A DNA stretch of 61,511 bases. Source: JAKBEU01 sp036172095 (GTDB lineage: Bacteria; Patescibacteriota; Microgenomatia; UBA1406; GWC2-37-13). The stretch is taken from contig JAVHSH010000007.1 of the NCBI GenBank assembly GCA_036172095.1, forward strand, positions 1 to 61,511, given 5' to 3'. Both the position numbers and the translations under genes were made by a program. Below are positions 50,820-59,175 of the stretch, piece by piece (the first letter of the stretch is position 1; each line of letters begins with the position of its first letter). The notes under the pieces are model-generated. The model did not search any database. It was not told the origin of the DNA and saw nothing but the letters and a program-made list of their open reading frames with translations.

Positions 50820-51566
50820 CGACATGTCTGATGCAAGAAAAAGAACGGCTTTTCCTATGTCGTCCGGCACACCCATTCTTCCCATGGCCACTTCCATTTT
50901 TGGTGGTTCAGGATTTCTATCGACAACCACTTCTTTTCCCCCTGCTTGCATTGCGGCAACACCTTTCGTCATTATTCCTCCTGGTGCGACTGCATTAACA
51001 GAAATATTATTCTTCGCAAGCTCAAGTGCAACATTTTTCGTAAATCCCCATACGGCATGTTTTGAGGCATCGTATGAGGCAAGCCCTACCATTGATGGAT
51101 GAATTGCATCGATTGAGGTTACGTTTATTATTTTTCCGCCTCTTCCCTGTTGGATCATTTGTCCCGATACATATTTAGTGAAAAGAAACACCCCTTTGAG
51201 GTTTATTGAAAGTACGCTTTCAAACAATTCGCTCGTAAGTTGTGCAAGGGGAGCAAGTGGGAAAATACCGGCATTATTTACCAGAATATCTATTCCTCCA
51301 AACATTTTTACAGTTTCGGAGATAGCTTTTTTTACATCTTCTTCCTTTGAGACGTCTCCTTGAGTTATTCCAACAGTAAAACCGTTTAATTTCAGATCTT
51401 GAGCAGCTATTTCTCCTTCTTCTTTGTTTCTACAAACTATCATGACTTTTGCTCCTGCTTCTGCGAGGCGATTGCTTATTCCATAGCCAATTCCGACTGA
51501 ACCTCCTGTAACTATTGCGACTTTGTTTGTTAAATCAAGAAGTTGATTGTTTTTTATGTAGTTCAT
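50766..51566 (-). CDS. SDR-family oxidoreductase
   Basis: 266 residues from the ATG at 51566; the longer frame to 51593 would overlap the neighbouring gene. Classical SDR: VTGGSVGIGYG (about 18-28) for NAD(P), NNAG, and YDASKHAVWG with the catalytic Tyr-x3-Lys, a Ser nearby in VTSID, and a C-terminal NAVAPGGI. Glucose-1-dehydrogenase-like length. The reaction cannot be stated. It overlaps the histidine-kinase end by 54 bp. Confidence 0.88.
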   Translation of the reverse strand: MNYIKNNQLLDLTNKVAIVTGGSVGIGYGISNRLAEAGAKVMIVCRNKEEGEIAAQDLKLNGFTVGITQGDVSKEEDVKKAISETVKMFGGIDILVNNAGIFPLAPLAQLTSELFESVLSINLKGVFLFTKYVSGQMIQQGRGGKIINVTSIDAIHPSMVGLASYDASKHAVWGFTKNVALELAKNNISVNAVAPGGIMTKGVAAMQAGGKEVVVDRNPEPPKMEVAMGRMGVPDDIGKAVLFLASDMSSYMTGSQIVVDGGYLLK

Positions 51567-51573
51567 ATTTTTG

Positions 51574-52251
51574 TTAGTTTCCACTAAGACCAAATTTAGA
51601 TTGTGTCCTATAATTCAATAAATGTTCTTTTTTCCCACATGGATCACTACTAATTTCTTGGATTAATGCAAGCCCATCAAAAGAGTCGCTCCACATAGAA
51701 CATCCAAGTTCTTTTCCTCCCAAGCGCCACATATATCCATCAAATCCACTCTCTAAAGATGGTTTACATTTTGGAGAAATTATAGTTGAATCTAAATGTG
51801 CTTCCTTTGGAACTGCAACTATTTTCACAAAGTCACTCCACTTACATGTAAATCCATTTTCAATATACGTTCCAGTGGCATGATTTGTTATCCATGCGCC
51901 AGTGCCCTTATAGTCTCTTGATCCGTTGTTTCTATCCAACTCAGTAACACTTGGATTTGGATTACAGTTTTTACTACTCAACCAAGCCTCATTCCATTTC
52001 ATCATTAAATTATCCCCCACAACTAACGGTGGTTCAGGCATTAAGTGGTTGTTGAATATCCCGTTGAAAATATGACCTTCGAAATTAAACCCCCACTTAT
52101 CATATCCAGATGTAATTGGTTGACCATGATATGTGATGCCTCCATCGCTAATTTTTCTGCACGCACCACTTGAGTTTTCTTGCGTTTGTACGGGTGTGGT
52201 AATAAAAGTAAGTACAGCTGCAAGTGCGAGTAAAATATATACCCTTTTCAT
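51574..52251 (-). CDS. Secreted protein of unknown function
   Basis: 225 residues. Signal peptide (MKRVYILLALAAVLTFITTP), followed by a Cys- and Trp-rich extracellular domain (GGITYHGQPITSGYDKWGFN, DGYMWRLGGKELGCSMWSD). No family recognised. Unlike most genes here it has a strong Shine-Dalgarno sequence (GAGGAGGT, about 9 nt before ATG). This may mean a different expression style or later acquisition. It ends 7 bp before the SDR start. Confidence 0.6.
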   Translation of the reverse strand: MKRVYILLALAAVLTFITTPVQTQENSSGACRKISDGGITYHGQPITSGYDKWGFNFEGHIFNGIFNNHLMPEPPLVVGDNLMMKWNEAWLSSKNCNPNPSVTELDRNNGSRDYKGTGAWITNHATGTYIENGFTCKWSDFVKIVAVPKEAHLDSTIISPKCKPSLESGFDGYMWRLGGKELGCSMWSDSFDGLALIQEISSDPCGKKEHLLNYRTQSKFGLSGN

Positions 52252-52395
52252 TATATGTTTACCTCCTCTATATCTTTATACATATCAATTTGAGTATACA
52301 TTATTAATGTATTTGATATGCAAGTATCAATATATACGCGATATAAAGCGTAATAATATCTATTACTATCCAAATAGTATTTTATAACCTAAACT
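52252..52395. promoter_or_regulatory. Divergent intergenic region with nested palindromes
   Basis: CATATCAA (52281-52288) and TTGATATG (52313-52320) are inverted; between them TACATTA-T-TAATGTA is a perfect 15-bp palindrome. TTGATA (52313-52318) and TATCAA (52325-52330) form a third inverted pair. Three TATCAA/TTGATA half-sites thus lie between the divergent secreted-protein and SET-domain genes, suggesting an operator. TATAAC (52383-52388) may be the -10 box of the SET gene. Confidence 0.5.
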
Positions 52396-52995
52396 ATGAT
52401 ACACTTCGTCTCAGATATGTTTTTATTGAAAAAGGATTCATGGGAAATTAAAAAGACACAAAAAAAGGGTTTGGGTGTTTTTGCTAAAAAAAGGATTAAA
52501 TCGGGAACCGTAGTAAGTGATTATTTGGGAAAAGTCATAAGAAATGCAGACTACAATTTGGACCTGGATAAAAAAGGCTTATATCTCATGTATTGTGATT
52601 ATCAAAAATCTATTTATCCAGATGTATCAAAGCCAGGACCACATCTAATCAATCATTCATGCTCTCCAAATTGTTGGATATACATATACTGCGGACACAC
52701 TCTATTTTTTGCATTAAAGGACATCAATCCCGCCGAAGAGTTGACCATATCTTATTTGTTATATCCAGATGAAGGAACATGTAACCCATGCACTCATATA
52801 TGCCATTGTGGTTCAATCTCTTGTACTAAGACCATGCATTTATCCAAAGTTAAATATAATATTTGGCAAAAATTTCAGTCAAAAGAGAATAAAAAAACAA
52901 GAAAATCACCAGCTTTTGTGGGTAAATATCTCACCCCTCTTTCCTTTTATCCAAAAAAATTGCGAATAGACCCTGTCTATTTAAAGATCTGTTAA
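52396..52995 (+). CDS. SET-domain protein (putative lysine methyltransferase)
   Basis: 199 residues. The SET core shows KGLGVFAKKRIKSGTVVSDY (GxG and start of the fold), HLINHSCSPNCWI (the NHxCxPN motif) and AEELTISYLL (the ELT.SY motif). A post-SET-like Cys cluster follows: CTHICHCGSISCTKTMH. Methylates Lys of proteins using SAM in eukaryotes; bacterial copies are rare and usually transferred. It has a basic tail. Substrate unknown. The upstream region carries palindromes. Confidence 0.85.
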   Translation: MIHFVSDMFLLKKDSWEIKKTQKKGLGVFAKKRIKSGTVVSDYLGKVIRNADYNLDLDKKGLYLMYCDYQKSIYPDVSKPGPHLINHSCSPNCWIYIYCGHTLFFALKDINPAEELTISYLLYPDEGTCNPCTHICHCGSISCTKTMHLSKVKYNIWQKFQSKENKKTRKSPAFVGKYLTPLSFYPKKLRIDPVYLKIC

Positions 52996-53005
52996 TATCA
53001 ATACT

Positions 53006-53629
53006 ATGCTTGAAAGTGGATTGAGTCGAATTGATAGAGGAAATTCTCAGCAAAGGTTGATTGATAGAATTCATCCGCTACTTCACACCTCTATCCGTCC
53101 GTCTAGAGATGGAGTTGGTGTGGAAATGCTTCTTCCTGGAGAACCACATGGTGTAATCAGAATCAAATTTGAAGCATATGAATATGACCTTCATAGTCCG
53201 ATAGCCACTGTCACCTCTTATATCCAATCTCCAGGAAAAGTGATAGATGGTCCAAATCAAGGTGTGGCAACTGCATTTACTATGGCAGCAACTATTAATG
53301 AAGCATCAAAAATAGCTGGACATCCTATAATGCATAAAGTACTTGCAAACGAAAAAAGCGAACCACTTTTTATCCGATTAAAGGAATGGGGTATGTACCA
53401 ATATTGCAACGCCCTTGGTGAACCATCCCCTTTCCCCGTAACGGTGAATAAAAAAACTTTTTATTCTGCCACTTTTCCAAATCAGTTTATTGAAGCAAAT
53501 TTAAATAAATATACCAACAAAGAAGCTGCAAAATTACTTTCTGATAACTATCCATCTCCCATTCGACTTCTTCAATATAAAATTGCGAAAGCTATGAGAA
53601 GTGTTAGTGCAAGAAAGGCTCTTTCTTGA
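53006..53629 (+). CDS. Unknown protein
   Basis: 207 residues, soluble, no signal peptide. Middle part with mixed alpha/beta character (VEMLLPGEPHGVIRIKFEAY, GVATAFTMAATINEASKIAG, LFIRLKEWGMYQYCN) and a basic helical end. No family recognised. It starts 10 bp after the SET-domain gene on the same strand, so the two are probably co-transcribed. Confidence 0.55.
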   Translation: MLESGLSRIDRGNSQQRLIDRIHPLLHTSIRPSRDGVGVEMLLPGEPHGVIRIKFEAYEYDLHSPIATVTSYIQSPGKVIDGPNQGVATAFTMAATINEASKIAGHPIMHKVLANEKSEPLFIRLKEWGMYQYCNALGEPSPFPVTVNKKTFYSATFPNQFIEANLNKYTNKEAAKLLSDNYPSPIRLLQYKIAKAMRSVSARKALS

Positions 53630-53662
53630 GTGTTTAAGTCAACTATCCAGTCTTTCCTACTT

Positions 53663-54292
53663 TTAAGAAAGATCTGAAAAATCGCGAAGCTCTTCCCATT
53701 GTTTCCTCATTGTCTTAGGATCTGAATTGTCTCCTCCAATGAATTTTGAATACTGAGAATGTTGCTTGCTTACACGGCGATAATATTTGATTGGACACCA
53801 ATATCGTTCAGTTCGTCCACCTATTTCCGCACTATACCGTATTAAATTATTTACATAACTACAATATATACAATTAATTTTTTCCCAGATATTGAGTTGA
53901 GAAAGTAACTGCCTGTCATTTACAAAATATTCTTTGTAATTAACTAATGTAATTCCGTATAGACGAAAACAAACTTGTTGATATATCTCAATAGATATGT
54001 GAAATAGAGCAGAGGGGAAAAACATTCCATATATAAAAGGGGTACTTAAAAAGTATCGCCAATTAAGAGGAATTTGAACAGATATGTTTCTGTGTTCCCA
54101 TAATTTAATATATTTTTTTGGAATGACAATTTTCTTGAAATATCCCCTAGCTTCCAATAGTAATGCCATTTTCTTATTGAATGATTCCTTCATCTCATTT
54201 TGCATCTCCATTAATCTTTGGACCGTCAGTTGAGTATCCTCGTACAAATCAGCCTTCATTTGTATAAATTTTTTATTGAAATCTTTTTCCAT
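53663..54292 (-). CDS. Cys-containing protein of a conserved unknown family
   Basis: 209 residues. Beginning with a coiled-coil helix (about 1-48), a hydrophobic helix pair (about 88-112), then NCIYCSYVNNLIRYSAEIGG with CxxC (about 139-142), RTERYWCPIKYYRR (third Cys) and HSQYSKFIGG. I have seen the IYCSY...NL...EI..RTE.YWCPI pattern as a conserved family of unknown function in various bacteria. A metal-binding site is likely. It is transcribed toward the SET-gene cluster. Confidence 0.6.
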   Translation of the reverse strand: MEKDFNKKFIQMKADLYEDTQLTVQRLMEMQNEMKESFNKKMALLLEARGYFKKIVIPKKYIKLWEHRNISVQIPLNWRYFLSTPFIYGMFFPSALFHISIEIYQQVCFRLYGITLVNYKEYFVNDRQLLSQLNIWEKINCIYCSYVNNLIRYSAEIGGRTERYWCPIKYYRRVSKQHSQYSKFIGGDNSDPKTMRKQWEELRDFSDLS

Positions 54293-54362
54293 ATTTTATA
54301 TTTAAACTGAAGCCTATTATATACATTTATTGTGAGTATGATACGCAGACCTTATACGGTTG

Positions 54363-54578
54363 TTAGAAAAGTTTTTCTTGATAGGATCTATTATTTAATT
54401 TTATCAGTGATTCTTTTTCTATTTGGCGAATTCTTTCATAAGAAACCTTGTATTTTTTTCCGATTGATTTTAATTTTTTTCTTTTTAAACGAAGCATTAG
54501 GATATCTGCTTCCTTAGGTTTCAGTCTGTGGGTTTTTTTAATGAAGTCAATAAAATATACGAGCGTTCGGTTTGACAT
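54363..54578 (-). CDS. Stand-alone sigma-70 region-4-like HTH protein
   Basis: 71 residues only. LKPKEADILMLRL (about 19-31), LKSIGKKYKVSYERIRQIEK (about 36-55) match region 4 of sigma-70 factors (T.RE..VL.LR, then EIG..FGVTRERIRQIE). Regions 1-3 are absent. It could be an accessory factor that binds the -35 element or the RNA polymerase flap, or a residue of a sigma gene; the open frame is complete, with its own start. Confidence 0.7.
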   Translation of the reverse strand: MSNRTLVYFIDFIKKTHRLKPKEADILMLRLKRKKLKSIGKKYKVSYERIRQIEKESLIKLNNRSYQEKLF

Positions 54579-54674
54579 TTTCAGTAGGCATTATACATCT
54601 AAGAGCTAGATTGATTCAATAATGTAAATATTTATATATTGTCACCTTTCTGGATTTTTCTTTTTACACTTGGA

Positions 54675-54680
54675 TATAAT
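54675..54680 (+). promoter_or_regulatory. -10 box for the RBBP9-like hydrolase
   Basis: TATAAT, 8 nt before the ATG at 54689; leaderless-type. The pseudogene copy at 59176 keeps the same box and spacing. Confidence 0.55.
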
Positions 54681-54688
54681 TACGTAGT

Positions 54689-55285
54689 ATGCCGCATTTA
54701 AATCACGTAATTATTATTCCGGGACTTGGAAATGGAATTACCCAACATATATGGGCAACGTATGGATGGAAAAAATTTGGAATTATCCCTCATGTTTTTG
54801 ATGTGCGATGGAAAGTTGAGGAAAATGGATTTATAGAAAAATTTGCACGAGCACTTAAGCTCGTGGACTCTTTATCCAAAACAAACTCTCTTATATCGGT
54901 TGTTGGAAATTCTGCAGGAGGTAGTTTTGCACTTAATTTGTTCGGTGAAAGAAAAACAATAATAAATAAAGTTGTTGTTAATTGTGGAAGAGTTAGGGAT
55001 GGTGACTGGCCGTGGTTTACATTTAATCAGGCAACTAAACAAAGTCCCTCCTTTAAAGAGTCGGTACTGAGAGCGCAAGAGTTAGAGAAATATTTTACTA
55101 AAGAAGATAGAAGAAAAATTCTAACATTAAGGCCGTTGTTCGATGAGGTTGTCCCTCCTTCTACTGTGTCAGTATACGGGGCAAAAAACGTAGTCGTCCC
55201 TTCACTTGAGCATGGTCTGAGTATCGCATTAAATATGACTTTTTTAAATAAGCAAATCATTGACTTTATCATGCATAAGGATTAA
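54689..55285 (+). CDS. RBBP9/YdeN-like alpha/beta-hydrolase
   Basis: 198 residues. VIIIPGLGNG near the start, nucleophile elbow GNSAGG (about 71-76), and catalytic-type Asp and His in LFDEVVPPST and EHGLSIA. A small serine hydrolase of the RBBP9/YdeN type; substrate unknown. A degraded second copy lies at 59176-59477. It is convergent with the DUF4256 gene, 2 bp apart. Confidence 0.8.
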   Translation: MPHLNHVIIIPGLGNGITQHIWATYGWKKFGIIPHVFDVRWKVEENGFIEKFARALKLVDSLSKTNSLISVVGNSAGGSFALNLFGERKTIINKVVVNCGRVRDGDWPWFTFNQATKQSPSFKESVLRAQELEKYFTKEDRRKILTLRPLFDEVVPPSTVSVYGAKNVVVPSLEHGLSIALNMTFLNKQIIDFIMHKD

Positions 55286-55287
55286 AT

Positions 55288-55857
55288 CTAAACCCTTAGC
55301 GAACCTCGAAATGCTCTTGAGCCATAGTAGGAATCTGCACCGTTATGAAATACAAAGACGTGGTTATAGCGACGATCGGCAAAAATGGCACCGCCTAATT
55401 TCCTTATTTCAGGAGGTGTTTTTAACCAACTTGATGTTTTTGTGTCAAAATCGCCAAGTTTCTGCAATTCTCCATATTGTTCTTCCGTTAATATCTCAAT
55501 CCCCATGCCTGCGGCCATATCCAGTGCTGTGTTCTTTGGCTTAAACTCTTTTCTTTCTTCCAGTGCCTCGTGATCATAACATACACTCCTACGCCCCTTT
55601 GGACTTTTAGCTGAACAATCATAAAAAATATACTCACCTGTTTTTTTATCAAAACTAATTATGTCCGGTTCCCCACCGGTTCGCTCCATTTCATTAAGCG
55701 ACCAGAGTTTTTCAGTATTGGCTTCCAACCTTTTTTGTACTTGAGTCCAACCAACTCTCTTATGACGAATTATATTCTTCTCGAAACGATGCTTTAATAT
55801 TGCAAATAATTTCTCTCGTTGTGTTGTGGTTATTTTTTTATCATTTGTTTTTTGCAT
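55288..55857 (-). CDS. DUF4256-family protein
   Basis: 189 residues. WTQVQKRLEANTEKLWSLNE, MERTGGEPDII, FYDCSAKSPKGRRSVCYDHE and GGAIFADRRYNHVFVFHNGA are the family blocks I recognise as DUF4256. The family has no known function. No signal peptide. Confidence 0.85.
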   Translation of the reverse strand: MQKTNDKKITTTQREKLFAILKHRFEKNIIRHKRVGWTQVQKRLEANTEKLWSLNEMERTGGEPDIISFDKKTGEYIFYDCSAKSPKGRRSVCYDHEALEERKEFKPKNTALDMAAGMGIEILTEEQYGELQKLGDFDTKTSSWLKTPPEIRKLGGAIFADRRYNHVFVFHNGADSYYGSRAFRGSLRV

Positions 55858-55977
55858 GCTTATATATTACAACTTTTGTATTAGATTAATATTGTAAAGC
55901 GAAAGGGTAGGGATTTATATGGAAGGAGTTGCTTCTCTGCTAATGCTTTAAGCTTTTGCAATGCTTTTTGCCATGTT

Positions 55978-56583
55978 TCATTTAACTAGATCAATAAGAC
56001 TATCTTCTGCAACCCCATATGTTGCTGGTTGTGGATGTGGAAGAGCAACCCTAATTCCACTTTTGGTATCATATTGCTTTGTCAATCCTTCATTCCCATG
56101 ATATCTACCGTCTTCTATATTGGAGTGCGTTGTTTGTCCATCTTTGTCTACTAAGTCAGATAGATGAACAACTCTACTATCTTCACCATCTATCGCTTGA
56201 AGAATGTATTCATGAGTTGTTATCATTGTACCCACCCCCCTTCTGGTATCTGCGATTGTAACACCTCTTTTATCTGTGGTAAATGCTATACCGCGAAATT
56301 CTCCAGTTGTTGGTAAATCTGTTTCATGCTTAAACTCTACGGTAACCTCTTCATCTCCTTTTTTACCAAGAAAGAATGCAACGGGCTCTGGGATTTCTGA
56401 TGCTTTAACTTGTGTAGGACCTTTATTTAGTTTAACTTCTTTTGATATCACATCAGGTTGAGGGTTTCTCATACTTTTTAAATACGATCCCCATGTCTCA
56501 ATAAAAATTCCAGGTGTGTGGTGTCTCCCATTTTCTGCTGGTCTTTGTTGATTTACTTCAGAAACAAGATGTGTTGATGACAT
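55978..56583 (-). CDS. Unknown soluble protein
   Basis: 201 residues, no signal peptide or membrane helix, with a beta-rich centre (VAFFLGKKGDEEVTVEFKHE, GIAFTTDKRGVTIADTRRG) and an acidic middle. No family recognised. TATAAT (56592-56597) lies 8 nt before the ATG. Confidence 0.5.
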   Translation of the reverse strand: MSSTHLVSEVNQQRPAENGRHHTPGIFIETWGSYLKSMRNPQPDVISKEVKLNKGPTQVKASEIPEPVAFFLGKKGDEEVTVEFKHETDLPTTGEFRGIAFTTDKRGVTIADTRRGVGTMITTHEYILQAIDGEDSRVVHLSDLVDKDGQTTHSNIEDGRYHGNEGLTKQYDTKSGIRVALPHPQPATYGVAEDSLIDLVK

Positions 56584-56591
56584 AAGATAAA

Positions 56592-56597
56592 ATTATA
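56592..56597 (-). promoter_or_regulatory. -10 box before the 55978-56583 gene
   Basis: TATAAT on the minus strand, 8 nt before the ATG at 56583; no Shine-Dalgarno sequence. Confidence 0.5.
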
Positions 56598-56613
56598 ACA
56601 AAAGGTTTGAATC

Positions 56614-57144
56614 TCAATTCTTAGTAAATGAAATATTCTCATCCATTGTCTTTTGACCAATAAAGGAAGAAGCGTTAATCTCTGGATCGGAAAGTCGAAT
56701 TAAATCAAGATCTGGCCTATCAAAAATAGAGATGCCTTTTATTGACTTTCTTGACAGTAAAGATTGTTTGAGGGTTTGATATTTATTAGGCTCCATATAA
56801 AAATCTACGTCTCCAATATAAGGGGTGTTCTTATCGGGTCTACGGATGTATAAATATGTGTACGTTGTTGTTGGTGTTTCGTTTTTTGAGGGAATCAGTA
56901 TTGGTGTGTGTAGTTTAAAATACTTCTTATTCCAATTATTATTTACTTCTGTTAATTCTTCCCTTATTCTGGTTAGTCTTATGAACTCATCTTCAAAATG
57001 ACAAAAAACGCCGATGTTGCCAGCAACCGGTAACAGGTAACCAAGATTCTTTTTACATAGCCTATGGCACTCAAAGTGTATATATTCTATTACCTTAAAT
57101 AATTGAGATTTACTCTCTATCGGACTAAATAGATGTGGCTGCAT
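56614..57144 (-). CDS. Unknown protein
   Basis: 176 residues. Cys/His-containing helix (YIHFECHRLCKKNLGYLLPV), a front with ICHFEDEF-like VFCHFEDEFIRLTRIREELT, and a beta-strand TYTYLYIRRP followed by YIGDVDFYM. No family recognised. It starts 6 bp after the hydrolase gene on the same strand, so they share a transcript. Confidence 0.5.
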   Translation of the reverse strand: MQPHLFSPIESKSQLFKVIEYIHFECHRLCKKNLGYLLPVAGNIGVFCHFEDEFIRLTRIREELTEVNNNWNKKYFKLHTPILIPSKNETPTTTYTYLYIRRPDKNTPYIGDVDFYMEPNKYQTLKQSLLSRKSIKGISIFDRPDLDLIRLSDPEINASSFIGQKTMDENISFTKN

Positions 57145-57150
57145 TAAAAA

Positions 57151-57885
57151 CTATATTGATAATTTTCTATTTTTGAACCAGTCAACTAATGTTTTAGATA
57201 CCTCATCTTTAAACGGTCCATCTTTGATACTATGTGGAGCGTTTTTTATAATCACATGTTTCATTTTTAATTTATCCTGGATTGCATCGATATAATTTTG
57301 AACAACTTGATGAGGAACGAGTGTGTCCTTTTCACATTCAATAATTAAGATGTTACCTATAAAATGATGAGTTGACTCAAGGGCGAGTGTTTCATCAAAA
57401 TTTCTTGGTTTTGTTCTCCACTCAGACACACCTGGATTTTTTCCTCCATTTTGCACTTGAAGCAACTCAAAGCTTTCCTTTTTGTAATCCGCAGGAGCTC
57501 TTAACACGATATTTTTTAAAGGTCTTTGTTTGCTTAAAATGGGGACTAAATATCCCCCAAAACTATTACCAACTGCACATATGTTTCTTGAGTCCACCTC
57601 TGGAAGAGATGCTAAATAATCGTATGCCACAACGCAGTCTTGAAAAAATTGCTTTGGGGTATATGTATTTATATCCCCTTCACTTAAACCGTGTCCTCTC
57701 ATGTCAAAAAGCATTACAATATAACCAAGCTTTATAAGATCATTGGCATATTGAAAACTTCTGCTTTTGTCGCTCGTCCTCCCATGAATAAAAAGAATTG
57801 CAGGATTTTTCTCTTTTAGTTTTTCTGGGTAAAACAAATTCCCCTTAAGGGTTAATTCGTTGTTCTGAAATTGAATGTCTTTCAT
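57151..57885 (-). CDS. Alpha/beta-hydrolase, serine aminopeptidase-like
   Basis: 244 residues. ILFIHGRTSDKSR (oxyanion region), DMRGHGLSEG (conserved strand motif), nucleophile elbow GNSFGG (about 106-111), acid in ECEKDTLVP, and His in NAPHSIKDGP. A cytosolic esterase or peptidase-like hydrolase of the Hydrolase_4/BAAT type. TATAAT (57892-57897) lies 6 nt before the ATG. First gene of a pair with 56614-57144. Confidence 0.85.
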   Translation of the reverse strand: MKDIQFQNNELTLKGNLFYPEKLKEKNPAILFIHGRTSDKSRSFQYANDLIKLGYIVMLFDMRGHGLSEGDINTYTPKQFFQDCVVAYDYLASLPEVDSRNICAVGNSFGGYLVPILSKQRPLKNIVLRAPADYKKESFELLQVQNGGKNPGVSEWRTKPRNFDETLALESTHHFIGNILIIECEKDTLVPHQVVQNYIDAIQDKLKMKHVIIKNAPHSIKDGPFKDEVSKTLVDWFKNRKLSI

Positions 57886-57891
57886 ATGAAA

Positions 57892-57897
57892 ATTATA
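57892..57897 (-). promoter_or_regulatory. -10 box for the hydrolase gene
   Basis: TATAAT on the minus strand, 6 nt before the ATG at 57885. Confidence 0.55.
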
Positions 57898-57975
57898 TCA
57901 AATGGTGTAGATTTTGTTTTGTGAGTACATAAAAATTAAAGAAAAGATTGATAGCATGCCCCGGGCTTTTTGGAG

Positions 57976-58011
57976 CACTCCCTCAGGCTAAGACAATCGG
58001 GGGAGTGTTTT
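57976..58011 (+). terminator. Hairpin with T-run before the CPBP gene
   Basis: CACTCCCTC (57976-57984) pairs with GGGGGAGTG (57999-58007) with one G-T, followed by TTTT. It looks like a rho-independent terminator, yet no plus-strand gene ends upstream within 2 kb. It lies just before the promoter at 58019. A diverged relative may be at 59113-59148. Confidence 0.5.
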
Positions 58012-58018
58012 GCGATGA

Positions 58019-58024
58019 TATAAT
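58019..58024 (+). promoter_or_regulatory. -10 box for the CPBP-family gene
   Basis: TATAAT, 8 nt before the ATG at 58033. Confidence 0.55.
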
Positions 58025-58032
58025 ATGTAATA

Positions 58033-58506
58033 ATGGTTATTGTTATTGAATTAATTGCTCTCATCTTTTTTCTTTTCATATCGAGAAAAGATCTCAAAAA
58101 AATATTTCTTTTTAAGAGAAACTCTCTTATTACGGGAGTTGCTGTGGGTGTAATGTATTCCCTTCTAATATTTATAGGAAAACATACGTCAATTGGGGCT
58201 GGTACGATTAATCAGTTTATTAACGGAATTAAAGTACCTTTTTTTGTACTTTATATTATTTATCCATTAGTAATTGCCTTTGCAGAAGAGTTTATTTTTA
58301 GATATTTTATTGCAAGTAAGTTAGGAGTTATTCCAACCGCAGTATTATTCACTATTTTACACTGGAGACCAGATTTTCCAGTATTATTATTTTTACCTGT
58401 ATTCATACTAGCACTCAATCAGTCGTGGCTATTTAATAAAACCATGTCTCTTATTCCCTTAATAATTGCACATCTTTTCGTAACCTATTCTCTTTTGCTT
58501 TTATAA
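58033..58506 (+). CDS. CPBP-family membrane protease-like protein
   Basis: 157 residues, about five membrane helices. The CPBP/Abi motif is seen as AEEFIFRYFI (EExxxR) and FTILHW (second His), plus a later N and H (ALNQSW, IIAHLF). Related to CAAX prenyl proteases and bacteriocin-immunity proteins. Shorter than usual. Substrate unknown. Confidence 0.78.
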   Translation: MVIVIELIALIFFLFISRKDLKKIFLFKRNSLITGVAVGVMYSLLIFIGKHTSIGAGTINQFINGIKVPFFVLYIIYPLVIAFAEEFIFRYFIASKLGVIPTAVLFTILHWRPDFPVLLFLPVFILALNQSWLFNKTMSLIPLIIAHLFVTYSLLLL

Positions 58507-58597
58507 ATAGAGCCTTTATATTGCTATAATGCTTTATATTTAAGTATACCTCACAACTTGAAGCAGTCAGAATTTGTTTTGAAAACTATCTTCCTCT

Positions 58598-59038
58598 TTA
58601 AAACTGTTTAATAAAATTAAAAATCATACCCATCATTATAAGAGATATCAGATGATATCCTGTTTCGATAAAAAGGATACTTACTGGCTTTTTATCCGGT
58701 GAAAATAGATGTTTTGTAAGGCTAATTGGCATTACAAACCCAATCCATGCCCAAAGTGCCGTTTTTACAGATATAAATAGAGTGACAGATCCAGAAGCCG
58801 CATACCAAATGAAGTGAAATAATGTATAGGCTGTTATAAAAGATGAAACAAACATAGCAAAATATGTTTTTTTCATTCTCTCTTTCGCTTTTGCTAGTTT
58901 TTCAGGAGTAAATCCAACAAGCTTCTCCCAATTTTTTCCAAACAGAGGACCATACCACAAGAAGCCAACAACCATATTTGACACACTGCAAATTAATACA
59001 GCGAAAAAATTAATAGGAACAAGGAAAAAATTTCCCAT
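58598..59038 (-). CDS. DUF1761-family membrane protein
   Basis: 146 residues, four membrane helices. SNMVVGFLWYGPLFGKNWEK and MKKTYFAMFVSSFITAYTLF followed by WAWIGFVMP are family patterns of DUF1761. Function unknown. The gene is transcribed toward the CPBP gene. Confidence 0.8.
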   Translation of the reverse strand: MGNFFLVPINFFAVLICSVSNMVVGFLWYGPLFGKNWEKLVGFTPEKLAKAKERMKKTYFAMFVSSFITAYTLFHFIWYAASGSVTLFISVKTALWAWIGFVMPISLTKHLFSPDKKPVSILFIETGYHLISLIMMGMIFNFIKQF

Positions 59039-59112
59039 ATATTTTGTTGAGAAACTTATATTTCTATAAGTATAGTACTAGCCATTGTTACATTGTGCAT
59101 TTGTTATTAGAA

Positions 59113-59148
59113 ACTCTCCCCCAAACTGAGGCAATAAGAAGGTGTGTT
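59113..59148. repeat. Possible diverged copy of the 57976 hairpin
   Basis: ACTCTCCCCC, CTGAGGCAATAAG and GGTGTGTTG resemble parts of the hairpin at 57976-58011 in order, but pairing is weak. It sits 28 bp upstream of the pseudogene start. Confidence 0.3.
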
Positions 59149-59161
59149 GTATAAGTTACAA

Positions 59162-59167
59162 TATAAT
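59162..59167 (+). promoter_or_regulatory. -10 box of the degraded hydrolase copy
   Basis: TATAAT, 8 nt before the pseudogene ATG at 59176, the same spacing as at the intact paralogue (54675-54680). Confidence 0.5.
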
Positions 59168-59175
59168 AGTTTTAT

